DNA from: Amycolatopsis sp. WQ 127309
GTDB taxonomy: Bacteria; Actinomycetota; Actinomycetes; Mycobacteriales; Pseudonocardiaceae
Length of the DNA stretch: 64,000 bases
Assembly: GCF_023023025.1 (NCBI RefSeq)
Contig: NZ_CP095481.1
Coordinates: 4,464,001-4,528,000, forward strand
Direction of reading: 5' to 3'
Positions 22,926-32,900 of this stretch are shown in pieces (the first letter of the stretch is position 1; each line of letters begins with the position of its first letter). A program made the position numbers and the translations under genes. The notes beneath the pieces were generated by a model. That model saw nothing but the letters and a program-made list of their open reading frames with translations, searched no databases and was not told the origin of the DNA.

Positions 22926-23791
22926 GAACCCAGGCGGGCGGCCAGCGCGGGGATCGTCCCGGTGTCGCCGGCGACGGCGAGGTGGTCGCCGTAGTCGCGG
23001 GACTCGACGATCAGGCCGTCGCGGATCCGCATCACGAAGATGTTCGCGATCCGCACCGGACGGCCGCCGTATTCGCCCTGGTAGGCGAACTCGCCGATCA
23101 GCACCTCCGGGTCCGTGGTCTGGTAGGTGACCAGGTCCGCGACCGAAAAGCCGGGGTTGAGCGCCTTCCCGGCTGCGAAGTGCGCGCGCAGCTCGTCGCG
23201 CGTCCGGACCACGCCCGAGCCCGGCAGGAACGGGTGCGTCACGTGGGTTTCCTCGGCGTACAGCTCCGGCAGCTCGTCCCAGCGCGCGCCCGCGACGCCG
23301 TGGACGAGCCGCTCGAACACACTGCCCGCGCTCTCCGGCGTGACCGGGGAGAGCTCCCGCGGCGGCGCTTGCTCGTAGGCCTTCGGCAGCTGGTCGACGC
23401 CGTCGCGGATCGCGGCGAGCCGCAGGTAGTCGTGGTAGTCGCGGGATCCGGCGATGAGGCCGTCGCGGATCCGCAGGACCTGGATGTTGGCCGTGACGTC
23501 GGTCTTGCCGGTCTCGGCCGACTCGGCGTCGTAGTCGTACTCGGCGACGATCACCTCGGGGTCCGTGGTCTCGTGGACGACGACGTTCTTGGGCTTGAGC
23601 CGGACCATCCCGGCGAGCGGGCCGGCGAACCGCTCGTGGACGGCCGCGCGGCCGGTGGTGCGCGTCGGCCGCGGCACGGCTTGGGGGTGCTCGACGACGG
23701 TGTCCTCGGCGTAGAGCGCGGAAAGCTCGCCGAACCGTCCTTCGCCGATCCCGTCGGACAGCGCGGCGAACACGTCGCGGGGTGAGTTCAC
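22922..23791 (-). CDS. protein with two SnoaL-like/NTF2-fold domains
   Basis: The 289-residue product is an internal duplication. Each half has the same order: a helix with FERLVHG or FAALSDG, YAEDT or YAEET followed by HP, a central TTDPEV stretch (VHETTDPEVIVAEY and VTYQTTDPEVLIGEF) and a final R-I-R-D-G-L-I strand (about residues 100-118 and 246-264). This is the SnoaL-like polyketide-cyclase or ketosteroid-isomerase fold. The substrate is unknown. GTG at 23791 follows GGGAGGA. Immediately upstream lies a 17-bp inverted repeat that could regulate it or end the preceding gene. Confidence 0.82.
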   Translation of the reverse strand: MNSPRDVFAALSDGIGEGRFGELSALYAEDTVVEHPQAVPRPTRTTGRAAVHERFAGPLAGMVRLKPKNVVVHETTDPEVIVAEYDYDAESAETGKTDVTANIQVLRIRDGLIAGSRDYHDYLRLAAIRDGVDQLPKAYEQAPPRELSPVTPESAGSVFERLVHGVAGARWDELPELYAEETHVTHPFLPGSGVVRTRDELRAHFAAGKALNPGFSVADLVTYQTTDPEVLIGEFAYQGEYGGRPVRIANIFVMRIRDGLIVESRDYGDHLAVAGDTGTIPALAARLGS

Positions 23792-23813
23792 AAGGTCCTC
23801 CCAGAAGACAAAA

Positions 23814-23856
23814 CGGAGTCTGTAGTCCGTCTCGACGATACGGACTACAGACTCCG
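23814..23856. promoter_or_regulatory. 43-bp inverted repeat: terminator or operator
   Basis: CGGAGTCTGTAGTCCGT (23814-23830) and its exact reverse complement (23840-23856) flank a 9-nt spacer. Read leftward it lies 5 nt after the ankyrin-like stop and is followed by TTTTGTCTT, as in an intrinsic terminator. Each arm is also an imperfect ACGGA-N8-TCCGT palindrome like a TetR-family half-site, and it sits 22-65 nt before the SnoaL-like start. Both roles are possible. Confidence 0.6.
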
Positions 23857-23861
23857 GTTGT

Positions 23862-25199
23862 CTACAGAGCAGCCAGCAGCTCCTTCGCGGCCGGCTGGTC
23901 GCAGTGCTCGGCCCAGGACTCCGGCGTGCTGTCGAACAGCGCGTCCCGCGCGGCCAGGTCGGCGCCGCCTTCGACGAGCACCCGGATCACGTCGAGGTGC
24001 CCGGACTGCGCCGCCAGGTGCAGGGCGGTGGCGCCTTCACCGTGGTTCGGGCCGCCGAACGTGCCCGCGTGGTTCACGTCGGCGCCGAGGTCCAGCAACG
24101 TCCGGACCGCCGCGAGCTTGCCGGACGCGGCCGCCCAGGTCAGGGCCGTGCCGCGGTAGACGTCGGCGTCGATGCGGGCGCCGCGCGCGACGAGCGTGCG
24201 CAGGGCGCCGGCGCGGTCGTTGCGGGCCGCCCAGGCCAGGGCCTCGTCGCGGACCTCCGCCGGGTCGTCGCCCGGGCGCCAAGCCGGGAAACCGCTGTGC
24301 GGGCGGTAGAAGCCGCGGTGTTCACCCGCGGCCGGGGCCAGGGTGCCGTCCGGTTTCAGCAGTTCGTCCAGGAGTGCCGCGTCGCCGAGGCCGGCCGCGA
24401 CGCGCAGGTTGCCGGGGGCGAGATCCCGGGCCGCCAGCTTTTCCGCCGCCTTGCGGTGCCCCCAGAACAAGGCGACGACCAGGGGTGTGCCGCCGTCTCC
24501 GCGCGCGGAGACGGCGACCGGCGCGCCCGCGTCGAGCAGGAGGTCGACGAGCCGCGCCTGGTCGCTGTAAGTGGCCTGGTGCAGCGGTGTCCAGCCGTGG
24601 ACGTTGCCGCGCGCCGGGTCCGCGCCGTGGTCCAGCAGGACCCGGCTGAGCCGCTCGTCGCCGGTCGCGCCGGCCATGCCGAGCAGGTCGTTGCCGTTGG
24701 TGCCGCGGGCGGTGACGAGCCCGGGGAACCCGTCGAGGAGGGTCGCCAGCGCGTCGGGATCCCGCGCCTCGACCGCACGGTACGCCCGGGCGAACGGCTC
24801 CCCGCTGTCCACAAGCGACTTGACGTGCTCGCGAAGTGCTTTCCAGGAAACGAAACCGTGTTCGCGGGCGACGACCACGCGGGCGCCGTCGCGGGTGACC
24901 GGCTGGCTCCAGCGGTCGAACGGCTCGCGCGCGCCGGGCGTCTCGTCTTCGGCGGACGCGAGCAGGCCGAGCGCGCGCCCGGCGTAGTAGTGGACGTCCT
25001 GGTGGTACGGGTGCTGCAGGGTTTCGCCGTGCTCGGTGACGCGCCGGACGTACGCCTGCAGCTTCGGCCAGCTCGGGAAACCGTGCTCGCGCGCGATCCG
25101 GAACTGCGCTTCGGACAGCTTCACGGCTTCGGCGCGCGCGAGTTCTTTCGCGCGTTTGCGCAGCTGGTCCAGGCTGGGTTTGGCGGGCAACGTGCCCAT
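23862..25199 (-). CDS. ankyrin-repeat protein
   Basis: The 445-residue product has at least five ankyrin-type repeats. The clearest are GWTPLHQATYSDQARLVDLL, GTALTWAAASGKLAAVRTLL and GATALHLAAQSGHLDVIRVL (roughly residues 200-425). The N-terminal 150 residues contain two copies of an REHGF-S-W motif (AREHGFPSWPKL and AREHGFVSWKAL), a pattern common in actinobacterial ankyrin proteins. Ankyrin repeats bind partner proteins; the partner is unknown. ATG at 25199 follows AGGAGG with 4-5 nt spacing. Its upstream side is occupied by the 21-bp repeat array. Confidence 0.85.
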   Translation of the reverse strand: MGTLPAKPSLDQLRKRAKELARAEAVKLSEAQFRIAREHGFPSWPKLQAYVRRVTEHGETLQHPYHQDVHYYAGRALGLLASAEDETPGAREPFDRWSQPVTRDGARVVVAREHGFVSWKALREHVKSLVDSGEPFARAYRAVEARDPDALATLLDGFPGLVTARGTNGNDLLGMAGATGDERLSRVLLDHGADPARGNVHGWTPLHQATYSDQARLVDLLLDAGAPVAVSARGDGGTPLVVALFWGHRKAAEKLAARDLAPGNLRVAAGLGDAALLDELLKPDGTLAPAAGEHRGFYRPHSGFPAWRPGDDPAEVRDEALAWAARNDRAGALRTLVARGARIDADVYRGTALTWAAASGKLAAVRTLLDLGADVNHAGTFGGPNHGEGATALHLAAQSGHLDVIRVLVEGGADLAARDALFDSTPESWAEHCDQPAAKELLAAL

Positions 25200-25354
25200 G
25201 GTGCCTCCTTTCCTCGGGCGCCCGTGGTCCGCCGGCACCGGGCAGGAAAGAAGGTGCGGAGCTGGTGGTGCGGTGCTGCGGGGGTGGGCTCGGCCCTTTC
25301 CGCGGACGGGACGCGGCCCTCACCGCGTCCCGCCAGCGTACCCCGGTCAGGGGC

Positions 25355-25580
25355 CTCACGTGATCCACGACGGATCTCACGTGATCGAGCCCGGAACTCG
25401 CGTGATCGAAGCCGGAACTCGCGTGATTGAGCCCGGCACTCGCGAGTTACGGCCCTGATCACGTGAGTTCCGGTTCTGGTCACGCGAGTTCCGGTTCTGG
25501 TCACGCGAGTTCCGGTTCTGGTCACGCGAGTTCCGGTTCTGGTCACGCGGGTTACGGCTCTGGTCACGCGAGATCCGGGG
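25355..25580. repeat. 21-bp tandem repeats in head-to-head inverted blocks
   Basis: Units of exactly 21 bp begin at about 25355, 25376, 25397 and 25418 (type CTCGCGTGATCGAAGCCGGAA). From about 25443 to 25580 there are some six or seven units of the reverse complement type (GAGTTCCGGTTCTGGTCACGC). The block is therefore one large inverted repeat. It lies between the end of a leftward oxidoreductase gene and the promoter side of the ankyrin-like gene. Because 21 is a multiple of 3 it stays open in several frames, but I see no sign that it is coding. Confidence 0.85.
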
Positions 25581-25584
25581 TCGG

Positions 25585-26412
25585 TCAGGGGACGAGTGTG
25601 GACAGGTGGCGGTAGGAGTCCTTGGTGCGGGCCAGGACCTGGACGCAGACGTGGTCGGCGCCGGCGTCGAGGTGGGCCCGGATCCGGTCGGTCACCCGCT
25701 GCTCGCCGCCGAAGGCGACCAGGGCTTCGACCAGGCGGTCGCTGCCGCCGTCGGCCAGGTCCTCGTCGGTGAAGCCGAGCCGGCGGAGGTTCGCCTGGTG
25801 GTGCGGGGCGAGCTTCACGTACGTGCCGACGTGCTCCCGGGCCGCGTCGCGGGCCGCCTCGGGAGATGCGTCCAGCACCACCGCCTGCTCGACGGCCAGG
25901 TACTTGCCCGGGCCGAGCCGGTCCCGCGCCACCGCCGTGTGCTCCGGCGGGACGAAGTACGGGTGGGCGCCGTCCGCCCGCTCGGCCGCCAGGTCGAGGG
26001 CGCGCGGGCCGAGCGCCGCGAGCAGCCGGCGCGGGCGGGGTGCCGGCGCCGGCAGTCCCGGCAGCGCGGCCGCGTCCATCCCGGCCAGGTACTCGCGCAT
26101 CGCCGAAATCGGGCGCGCACCGGGGAAGTGGCCGCCGAGCCCGACGGTGAAGCGGCCCGGGTAGGCCTCGCCCAGTGCCCGCGTCGCCGCCTCCGCCGTG
26201 ATCGGCGCCCGCCGGTCGAAGCGGGCGATCCCGGTGGCCACGGTGAGACGGGAGGTCGCCGCCAGGATCAGCGCGGCCTGGGTGAACGCCTCCCGCCCGG
26301 CGTACTCGCCGAACCAGAGCGTGTCGAAGCCCAGTTCCTCGACTTCGGCGGCGGTCTCCCGCAGCTCGCCGATCGGGGCGTCCTCGAAGAACCGCCAGAT
26401 CCCGACGCTCAC
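25585..26412 (-). CDS. LLM-class F420-dependent oxidoreductase (second of pair)
   Basis: A 275-residue luciferase-like monooxygenase-fold protein, probably using reduced or oxidised F420, a cofactor common in actinobacteria. Conserved parts include VEELGFDTLWFGEY (about residues 24-37), ATGIARFDRRAPITAEA, GRFTVGLGGHFPGA and a C-terminal HLDAGADHVCVQVL. It is paralogous to the gene upstream, with which it overlaps by 4 nt (translational coupling). The substrate is unknown; members of the TIGR03620-like group are mostly uncharacterised. Expression is probably controlled by the TetR regulator on the other side of the operator region. Confidence 0.85.
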   Translation of the reverse strand: MSVGIWRFFEDAPIGELRETAAEVEELGFDTLWFGEYAGREAFTQAALILAATSRLTVATGIARFDRRAPITAEAATRALGEAYPGRFTVGLGGHFPGARPISAMREYLAGMDAAALPGLPAPAPRPRRLLAALGPRALDLAAERADGAHPYFVPPEHTAVARDRLGPGKYLAVEQAVVLDASPEAARDAAREHVGTYVKLAPHHQANLRRLGFTDEDLADGGSDRLVEALVAFGGEQRVTDRIRAHLDAGADHVCVQVLARTKDSYRHLSTLVP

Positions 26413-27308
26413 CGGACCACCGCCGGCGCCAGCTCGGCCAGGATGTCCACAGTGGAGCCGAACGTGGCCGCGGACGGCGTCAGCAGCACGTGGTCCGCGC
26501 CCGCGTCGAGCAGCTCGTCCAGACGTTTCGCGATGGTTCCCGCGTCACCCCACAGGACGAGGTCGTCGACGAACCGGTCGCTCGGGCCGTCGATGTCGGC
26601 TTCGGTGTAGCCGAGCCGTTTCCAGCCCGCGAGGTAGGCCTCGATGTGGTGCTCGCGCGAGAGCGCCACCCGCTTCCGGACGCTTTCGCGGGCGTCCTCG
26701 CGGGTGCCGAGCAGCACCGTCTGCTGCGGGATCAGCAGCTTGTCCGGCCCGAGGATCTCCCGGGCGTACGGCGTGTGGCTGACGGGCTGGGCGAACGGGT
26801 GCGCGCCGTCGGCGTGGTCGCGGGACAGCTCCAGCATCTTCGGCCCGACGGCGGCCAGCACCCGCGGAAACGCCACCGGGGAAGGGTTTTCCGCGGCGAT
26901 GTCGTCCATTTCGGACAGGTAGGCGCGCATCCGGTCGATCGGCCGGTACGCCTCGCCGGCCTTCGTGGCCTGGAACCGGTGCCCGACGCCGACACCGAGC
27001 ACGAACCGGCCGGGGTGGGCCTGGGCCAGGGTGGCGCCGCCCTTCTCGGCGGTCACCCCCGGCCGGGCCCAGAGGTTGGCGATGCCGGTGCCGAGCACGA
27101 CGTCCGGCACCGACGCGAGCAGGTCGCCGAAGTGGGCGAACACCTCGCGCGAGCCGGGGCCTTCGCCGCTCCAGACCGAGCGGTAGCCGAGCTCGGCGAG
27201 CCGGCGGGTGGCCGCGCGCTCGACGTCCGGCGGCGGGGCCAGCGGGGCACTCGGCAGCCAGGCGCCGATGGCGCCGAGCCGGGCCCGGGTTTCTTCGATC
27301 AGGGTCAT
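26409..27308 (-). CDS. LLM-class F420-dependent oxidoreductase (first of pair)
   Basis: The 299-residue product has the same fold as its downstream paralogue, with RRLAELGYRSVWSGEGPG near residues 33-50, LGTGIANLWARPGVTAEK, RFVLGVGVGHRF and a C-terminal LLDAGADHVLLTP. F420 use is inferred from family. ATG at 27308 starts just 21 nt from the first of two palindromic operator-like sequences, and the divergent gene encodes a TetR regulator, so repression by that regulator is likely. GAGGGACGAGG upstream supplies an SD. Confidence 0.87.
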   Translation of the reverse strand: MTLIEETRARLGAIGAWLPSAPLAPPPDVERAATRRLAELGYRSVWSGEGPGSREVFAHFGDLLASVPDVVLGTGIANLWARPGVTAEKGGATLAQAHPGRFVLGVGVGHRFQATKAGEAYRPIDRMRAYLSEMDDIAAENPSPVAFPRVLAAVGPKMLELSRDHADGAHPFAQPVSHTPYAREILGPDKLLIPQQTVLLGTREDARESVRKRVALSREHHIEAYLAGWKRLGYTEADIDGPSDRFVDDLVLWGDAGTIAKRLDELLDAGADHVLLTPSAATFGSTVDILAELAPAVVR

Positions 27309-27328
27309 CCTCGTCCCTCCAGTAATAT

Positions 27329-27365
27329 GAGGCTGCCTCCGGTTAATATACGGAGGCGGCCTCCG
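27329..27365. promoter_or_regulatory. two TetR-type operators between divergent genes
   Basis: GAGGC-T-GCCTC (27329-27339) and CGGAGGC-G-GCCTCCG (27351-27365) are perfect palindromes whose centres are 24 bp apart. AT-rich -10-like hexamers (TAATAT at 27323-27328 and TTAATATA at 27343-27350) lie around and between them. The region separates the oxidoreductase pair from the tetR gene, the classic layout for autoregulated TetR control. Confidence 0.65.
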
Positions 27366-27394
27366 ATTGGCTACCCGGTAAGCTCGGAAGGGCG

Positions 27395-27958
27395 ATGACC
27401 GAAGTCAAGCCGATGCGCGCGGACGCCCGCCGCAACTACGAACGCCTCCTGGAGGAGGCGCAGCGCGCCTTCGCCGAACACGGCGTCGAGGCGTCGCTGG
27501 AGGACATCGCCCGCCGGGCCGGCGTCGGCATCGGCACGCTCTACCGGCACTTCCCGACCCGCGACGCCCTGCTCGAGACCCTCCTGCGGGCCCGGTTCGA
27601 CGGCCAGGCCGAGCGGGCGCGCGAGCTGCTCACCGACCCGGCGCCGCTCGACGCACTGCAGGCGTGGCTGCTCGGGCTCGGCGACACCACCGGCACCTTC
27701 CGGGGCCTGGCCGAGCTGACCGCCGACGCGCTCAACGACGAGACGTCCCGCTTGTACGCTTCGTGTCACGCCATGCGGGACGCGGCGTCCCAGCTGGTGG
27801 AACGCGCGAAGGCGGCGGGGGAGCTGCGCGCCGACGTCACCACGCACGAACTGCTTCTGTTGCTGCACGCGGCATCCTGGGCGGGGCCGCACCTGCCCGG
27901 CGACGCGGGCATGCAGCGCCTGCTGGCTCTTGTTTTCGAGGGATTACGAGCGAGTTAA
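27395..27958 (+). CDS. TetR family transcriptional regulator
   Basis: The 187-residue product has a TetR DNA-binding domain at about residues 13-60, with the signature EDIARRAGVGIGTLYRHFPTR (only its first 20 residues relevant here: EDIARRAGVGIGTLYRHFPT). The C-terminal ligand-binding domain is all-helical and of normal size. ATG at 27395 follows GGAAGGG. It diverges from the oxidoreductase pair across an 86-nt region with two operator-like palindromes. I infer that it represses that pair and its own gene until a small-molecule ligand binds. Confidence 0.9.
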   Translation: MTEVKPMRADARRNYERLLEEAQRAFAEHGVEASLEDIARRAGVGIGTLYRHFPTRDALLETLLRARFDGQAERARELLTDPAPLDALQAWLLGLGDTTGTFRGLAELTADALNDETSRLYASCHAMRDAASQLVERAKAAGELRADVTTHELLLLLHAASWAGPHLPGDAGMQRLLALVFEGLRAS

Positions 27959-28086
27959 CACCGTGGGAAGCCAGGACGTGCTCCTGCGCGTTAAACTCCC
28001 GCTCGACTGCCGCACAACGACGTGCTGAGACCGTCTGTCGACACATATGAACGTCCTGGAAGTGACCAGATAGTGGGAGCAGCATC

Positions 28087-29691
28087 GTGAGCAAGCCCAG
28101 TCTCCAACGTCCAGTTGTCCTCATCGCGGAGAAGCTCGCCCCCTCCGTGCTGAGTGTGTTCGGTGACGAGGTGGAGGTCCGGCACGTCGACGGCACGGAC
28201 CGATCCGCGCTGCTGGAGGCGGTGAAGAGCGCCGACGCGCTCCTGGTCCGGTCCGCGACCAAGGTCGACGCCGAGGTCTTCGCCGCCACGACCCAGCTCA
28301 AGGTCGTCGCCCGGGCCGGGGTCGGCCTGGACAACGTCGAGGTGCCCGCCGCCACCGAGCGCGGTGTCCTCGTCGTGAACGCCCCGACGTCCAACATCGT
28401 CTCCGCCGCCGAGCACGCCGTGGCGCTGCTGCTGGCCGTCGCGCGCCGCATCCCGGCCGCCGACCAGAGCCTGCGCGGCGGCGAGTGGAAGCGCAGCTCG
28501 TTCTCCGGTGTCGAGCTGCAGGGCAAGATCGTCGGCGTGGTCGGCCTCGGCAAGATCGGCCAGCTGTTCGCGCAGCGCCTCGCCGCGTTCGACGCCAAGC
28601 TCATCGCGTACGACCCCTACGTCTCGGCCGCGCGCGCCGCGCAGCTGGGCATCGAGCTCGTCACCCTCGACGAGCTGCTGACCCGCGCCGACGCGATCTC
28701 CGTCCACCTGCCGAAGACCCCGGAGACCAAGGGCCTCATCGACGCCGCCGCGCTGAAGAAGACCAAGCCGGGCGTCATCATCGTGAACGCCGCCCGCGGC
28801 GGGCTGATCGTCGAGCAGGACCTGGCCGACGCGCTGCGCTCGGGCCACGTCGGCGGCGCCGGCGTCGACGTCTTCGTCACCGAGCCGACCACGTCCAGCC
28901 CGCTGTTCGAGCTGGAGAACGTCGTCGTCACCCCGCACCTGGGCGCCTCCACCGCCGAGGCGCAGGACCGCGCGGGCACCGACGTCGCGAGGTCGACGCT
29001 GCTGGCCCTGCGCGGCGACTTCGTGCCGGACGCGGTGAACGTCTCCGGCGGCGGCACGGTCGGCGAGCACGTGCGCCCGTACCTGTCGCTGGTGCAGAAG
29101 CTGGGCACGCTGCTCACCGCGCTCAACCCGAAGGCGCCGACGTCGGTCGAGGTCGTCGTCAAGGGCGAGCTGTCCAACGAAGACACCGGCGTGCTGCAGC
29201 TGGCCGCGCTGCGCGGGGTGTTCACCGGCGTGGTCGAGGACCAGGTCACGTTCGTCAACGCGCCGCAGCTGGCCGAGAAGCTCGGCGTCCAGGTGCAGCT
29301 GACCACGGAGTCGGAGAGCCCCAAGTTCCGCAACCTGGTCACCCTGCGCGCGGTGCACGCCGACGGCGCGACGCTGACGGTGTCCGGCTCGGTCACCGGC
29401 AAGGACGAGGCCGAGAAGCTCGTCGAGGTCAACGGCCGCGGGTTCGACCTGCGCGCCGAGGGCACCGTGCTGCTGGTCGAGTACCCGGACCGCCCGGGCG
29501 TGATGGGCCGCGTCGGCACGCTGCTCGGCGAAGCCGGCATCAACATCGAGGCCGCGCAGATCAGCCAGACCACCGACGGCTCCGACGCCGTGATGCTGCT
29601 GCGCGTCGACCGCCACATCGACGCGCACCTGCTGGAGCCGATCGGCGCCGCGGTGGGCGCGCACACGATCCGCGCCGTCGACTTCAGCTGA
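28087..29691 (+). CDS. serA: D-3-phosphoglycerate dehydrogenase
   Basis: SerA oxidises 3-phosphoglycerate to 3-phosphohydroxypyruvate, the first step of serine synthesis. The 534 residues match the long actinobacterial form: substrate and NAD-binding domains (GLGKIG at 153-158), catalytic Arg in NAARGG, Glu after it and His in VTPHLGAS, then the intervening ASB domain and a C-terminal ACT domain (VLLVEYPDRPGVMGRVGTLL, about residues 458-477) that senses serine. GTG at 28087 has GGGAG 8-12 nt upstream. The gene stands alone, with a perfect terminator after it. Confidence 0.97.
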   Translation: MSKPSLQRPVVLIAEKLAPSVLSVFGDEVEVRHVDGTDRSALLEAVKSADALLVRSATKVDAEVFAATTQLKVVARAGVGLDNVEVPAATERGVLVVNAPTSNIVSAAEHAVALLLAVARRIPAADQSLRGGEWKRSSFSGVELQGKIVGVVGLGKIGQLFAQRLAAFDAKLIAYDPYVSAARAAQLGIELVTLDELLTRADAISVHLPKTPETKGLIDAAALKKTKPGVIIVNAARGGLIVEQDLADALRSGHVGGAGVDVFVTEPTTSSPLFELENVVVTPHLGASTAEAQDRAGTDVARSTLLALRGDFVPDAVNVSGGGTVGEHVRPYLSLVQKLGTLLTALNPKAPTSVEVVVKGELSNEDTGVLQLAALRGVFTGVVEDQVTFVNAPQLAEKLGVQVQLTTESESPKFRNLVTLRAVHADGATLTVSGSVTGKDEAEKLVEVNGRGFDLRAEGTVLLVEYPDRPGVMGRVGTLLGEAGINIEAAQISQTTDGSDAVMLLRVDRHIDAHLLEPIGAAVGAHTIRAVDFS

Positions 29692-29705
29692 CGTTCCGCG
29701 CTTTT

Positions 29706-29742
29706 CGAAGGCCCCCGCACCCGTTCGGTGCGGGGGCCTTCG
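29706..29742. terminator. serA terminator
   Basis: CGAAGGCCCCCGCACC (29706-29721) pairs perfectly with 29727-29742 over 16 bp with a 5-nt loop (CGTTC). It lies 14 nt after the serA stop. No T tract follows. Confidence 0.75.
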
Positions 29743-29938
29743 CACGTCCGGAACCGCAATCACATTCACATAACGGACTTCTTTGCCTACCTAAGTAGGT
29801 GTTTTGGGGCATTAAGTTCTCCCCGCGAGGTTGAACCACGCGTCGTCGAGGGCACGGCGCGGTTGCCGTGCTTCACCGTCGGGGGTGCCAGGAGCGGCAG
29901 GCAGGTTCGGGTCCAGACCTCGAGTAAGGGGCCCACTC

Positions 29939-32900
29939 ATGAGCAGATCCCGCTTACCCGCGCGCGCCACGACGGCGGCCTTCGCCGTCGTGCTGGCCGC
30001 CGCGCTCGGGGCGCCCGTCGCGAGCGCGGCCGACGCTCCGCTCGCCGACAGCGTCTCGCCGGCGAAGATCGACGACGCCAAGCTCCAGGGCAAGGTCGAG
30101 CCGCGCCTGGCCGCCGCGCAGGGCCGCGTCACCGCGTTCGTCGAGCTGGCCAAGAAGCCCGCCGTCGACGCGTTCACCGCCGCGCAGCCCCAGGGCAAGG
30201 AGTCCGCCAAGCGGGCGGCCCGCGCGGCCAAGGACGACACCGCCGCCGCCGTGAGCTCCGTGCTCGGCCAGCTGCGCACCGCCGGCGCCCAGCCCCAGAC
30301 CGTCACCCAGACGGCCAACGCCGTCCCCGGCGTCGTCGTCACCGCCGACGCCGCGAAGCTGCGTGACGTCGCGAAGCGCGCCGACGTCGTCTCGGTGCGC
30401 ACGGTCGTGCCGAAGACCCGGACCAACGCCAGTGCCGAGCAGCTGACCAACACGCTCGCCGCGTGGCAGCAGACCGGCAAGTTCGGCGACGGCGTCCGCG
30501 TCGGCGTCATCGACGACGGCATCGACTACACCCACGCCGACTTCGGCGGCCCCGGCACGCCGGCGGCCTACAAGAGCGTCGACAGCACCAAGCCGACCCC
30601 GCTGTTCCCGAGCGCCAAGGTCGTCGGCGGCACCGACCTCGTCGGCAACGACTACGACGCCGCGACGCCCGGCAAGACCACCCCGGCGCCGGACCCGAAC
30701 CCGCTGGCCTGCGGTGAGCACGGCACGCACGTCGCCGGCACCATCGGCGGCTTCGGTGTCACCGCCGACGGCAAGACCTTCAAGGGCGACTACAAGAAGC
30801 TCGACGCCAAGAAGGTCGACGCGATGCAGATCGGCCCGGGCACGGCGCCGAAGTCGCTCCTCTACGCCATCAAGGTGTTCGGCTGCGCGGGCTCGACGAA
30901 CGTCACCTCGCAGGCGCTCGACTGGGCGCTCGACCCGGACGGCGACGGCGACTTCACCGACCACCTCGACATCGTCAACCTGTCGCTGGGCTCCGACTTC
31001 GGCGCGCCGGACGACCCGGACTCGCTGTTCGTGCGCAAGCTCGCCGCGAACAACGTCCTCCCGGTGATCTCCGCGGGCAACGGCGGCGACATCAACGACA
31101 TCGCCGGCTCGCCGGGCAACACGCCCGAGGCGCTCACCGTGGCCAGCACGCGGGACGCGGGCGTCCTGCGCGACGCCGCCGAGGTCACCGCGCCCACCGC
31201 GGCCAAGGGCCAGAAGACCGGCCAGTACAGCCAGAGCTACGCCGGCTACGACACGCTGAACCTGACCGCTCCGGTCGTCGCGCTGTCCGCGGCGAACAAC
31301 GCGGGCTGCGCGGCGTACTCCGCGGCGGACAAGGCGAAGGCGGCCGGCAAGTTCGTCTGGCTGGAGTGGGACGACAACGACTCGACCCGCGCGTGCGGTT
31401 CGGCCGTCCGGGCGAACAACGCCCAGGCCGCGGGGGCCAAGGGCGCGCTCCTGTCGTCCACTTTGGAGCACTTCAGCGCGGGCATCGCGGGCAACGCGGC
31501 GATCCCGATGTTCCAGTTCACCGGCTCCGCGACCGCGCCGCTGCGCGCGTCGCTGACCGCGGGCACGCTGCAGGTGCGCCTCTACGGCACCGGTCGCGCG
31601 TCGATCCAGACGTACGACAAGAAGATCGTCGACACCCCGAGCTCGTTCACCTCGCGCGGCACCCGCGGCCCGGCGCTCAAGCCGGACGTGGCCGCCCCCG
31701 GTGACACGATCACCTCGGCGTTCCGCGGCAGCGGCAACGGCCGGACCGTGCTGTCCGGCACGTCGATGGCGGCCCCGCACACCACGGGCATCACGGCGCT
31801 GGTCCGCCAGTCCCACCCGGACTGGTCGGTCGAGGAGGTCAAGGCCTCGGTGATCGACACCGCCGGCCACGACGTCACCGACGGCGCCGGCCGCACCTTC
31901 GCGCCGCAGCGCGTCGGCAGCGGCCGGATCGACGCCAAGGCGGCGCTGGACAACCAGGTGCTCGCCTACGTCCAGGACGACCCGGGCGCGGTCAGCGTCA
32001 GCTTCGGCACGGTCGAAGCCGGTGGCCCGGTGACGCTGTCGAAGACGATCAAGCTGGTCAACAAGGGTGTCACGGCGGCCGAGTACTCGGTGGCCTACCA
32101 GGCGGTCAACGCGCTGCCGGGCGTCGAGTACACAGTGGACACGCCGACGGTGAAGCTCTCGCCGCGCGGCACCGCCAAGGTCAAGGTGACGCTGAAGATC
32201 ACCGACCCGAAGGCCCTGCGCAAGGTCATGGACCCGACCATGCAAGCCGTCCAGGCCGGGCTCGCCCGCCAGTTCGTCGCGGACGCCTCCGGCCGCGTCG
32301 CCTTCACCCCGAAGAGCGGGGCCAAGGTGCCGCTGCGGGTCTCGGTCTACGCGGCGCCGAAGCCGGTTTCGGCGATCTCGACCCCGGCGTCGGTCAAGTT
32401 CGCGCCGGACGCCACCCAGGCCGTGCTGAACCTGAGCGGTCGCGGTGTGGACCAGGGAACGGGTGCGCAGCGCTACCGCTCGCTGATCAGCGTGCTCGAG
32501 CTGCAGGCGGAGTCCCCGCAGCTGGCCGAGTGCGACGCGGACGTGATCACCGACTGCACGGTGAACAAGACCGCGAAGGGCGGCGACCTCCGCTACATCG
32601 GCGCGGCTTCCACCGCGCCGCTGGCGAAGGCGCAGGGTGAGGCGGAGAACGCGATCCTCGCGTTCGGCCTGTCCACCTGGAGCGACTGGGCGAACATCGG
32701 CAGCAACACGTCGCCGTTCGTCGACATCGACACCACCGGGGACGGTGCGCCGGACTTCGAGACCTACGTGACCAAGGCGACGGCGACCGACGTCCTGATC
32801 GCGGTCACGGTCGCGCTGACCCCGGGCTTCCCGACCGTCGACATCCAGGCCGTCAACGGCCAGCTCGGCGACGTCGACACCAACGTGTTCGACACCAACG

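Noticed and set aside
25355..25580. CRISPR array
   Set aside because: The units are contiguous 21-mers without spacers, and they invert in the middle. No cas genes are present.
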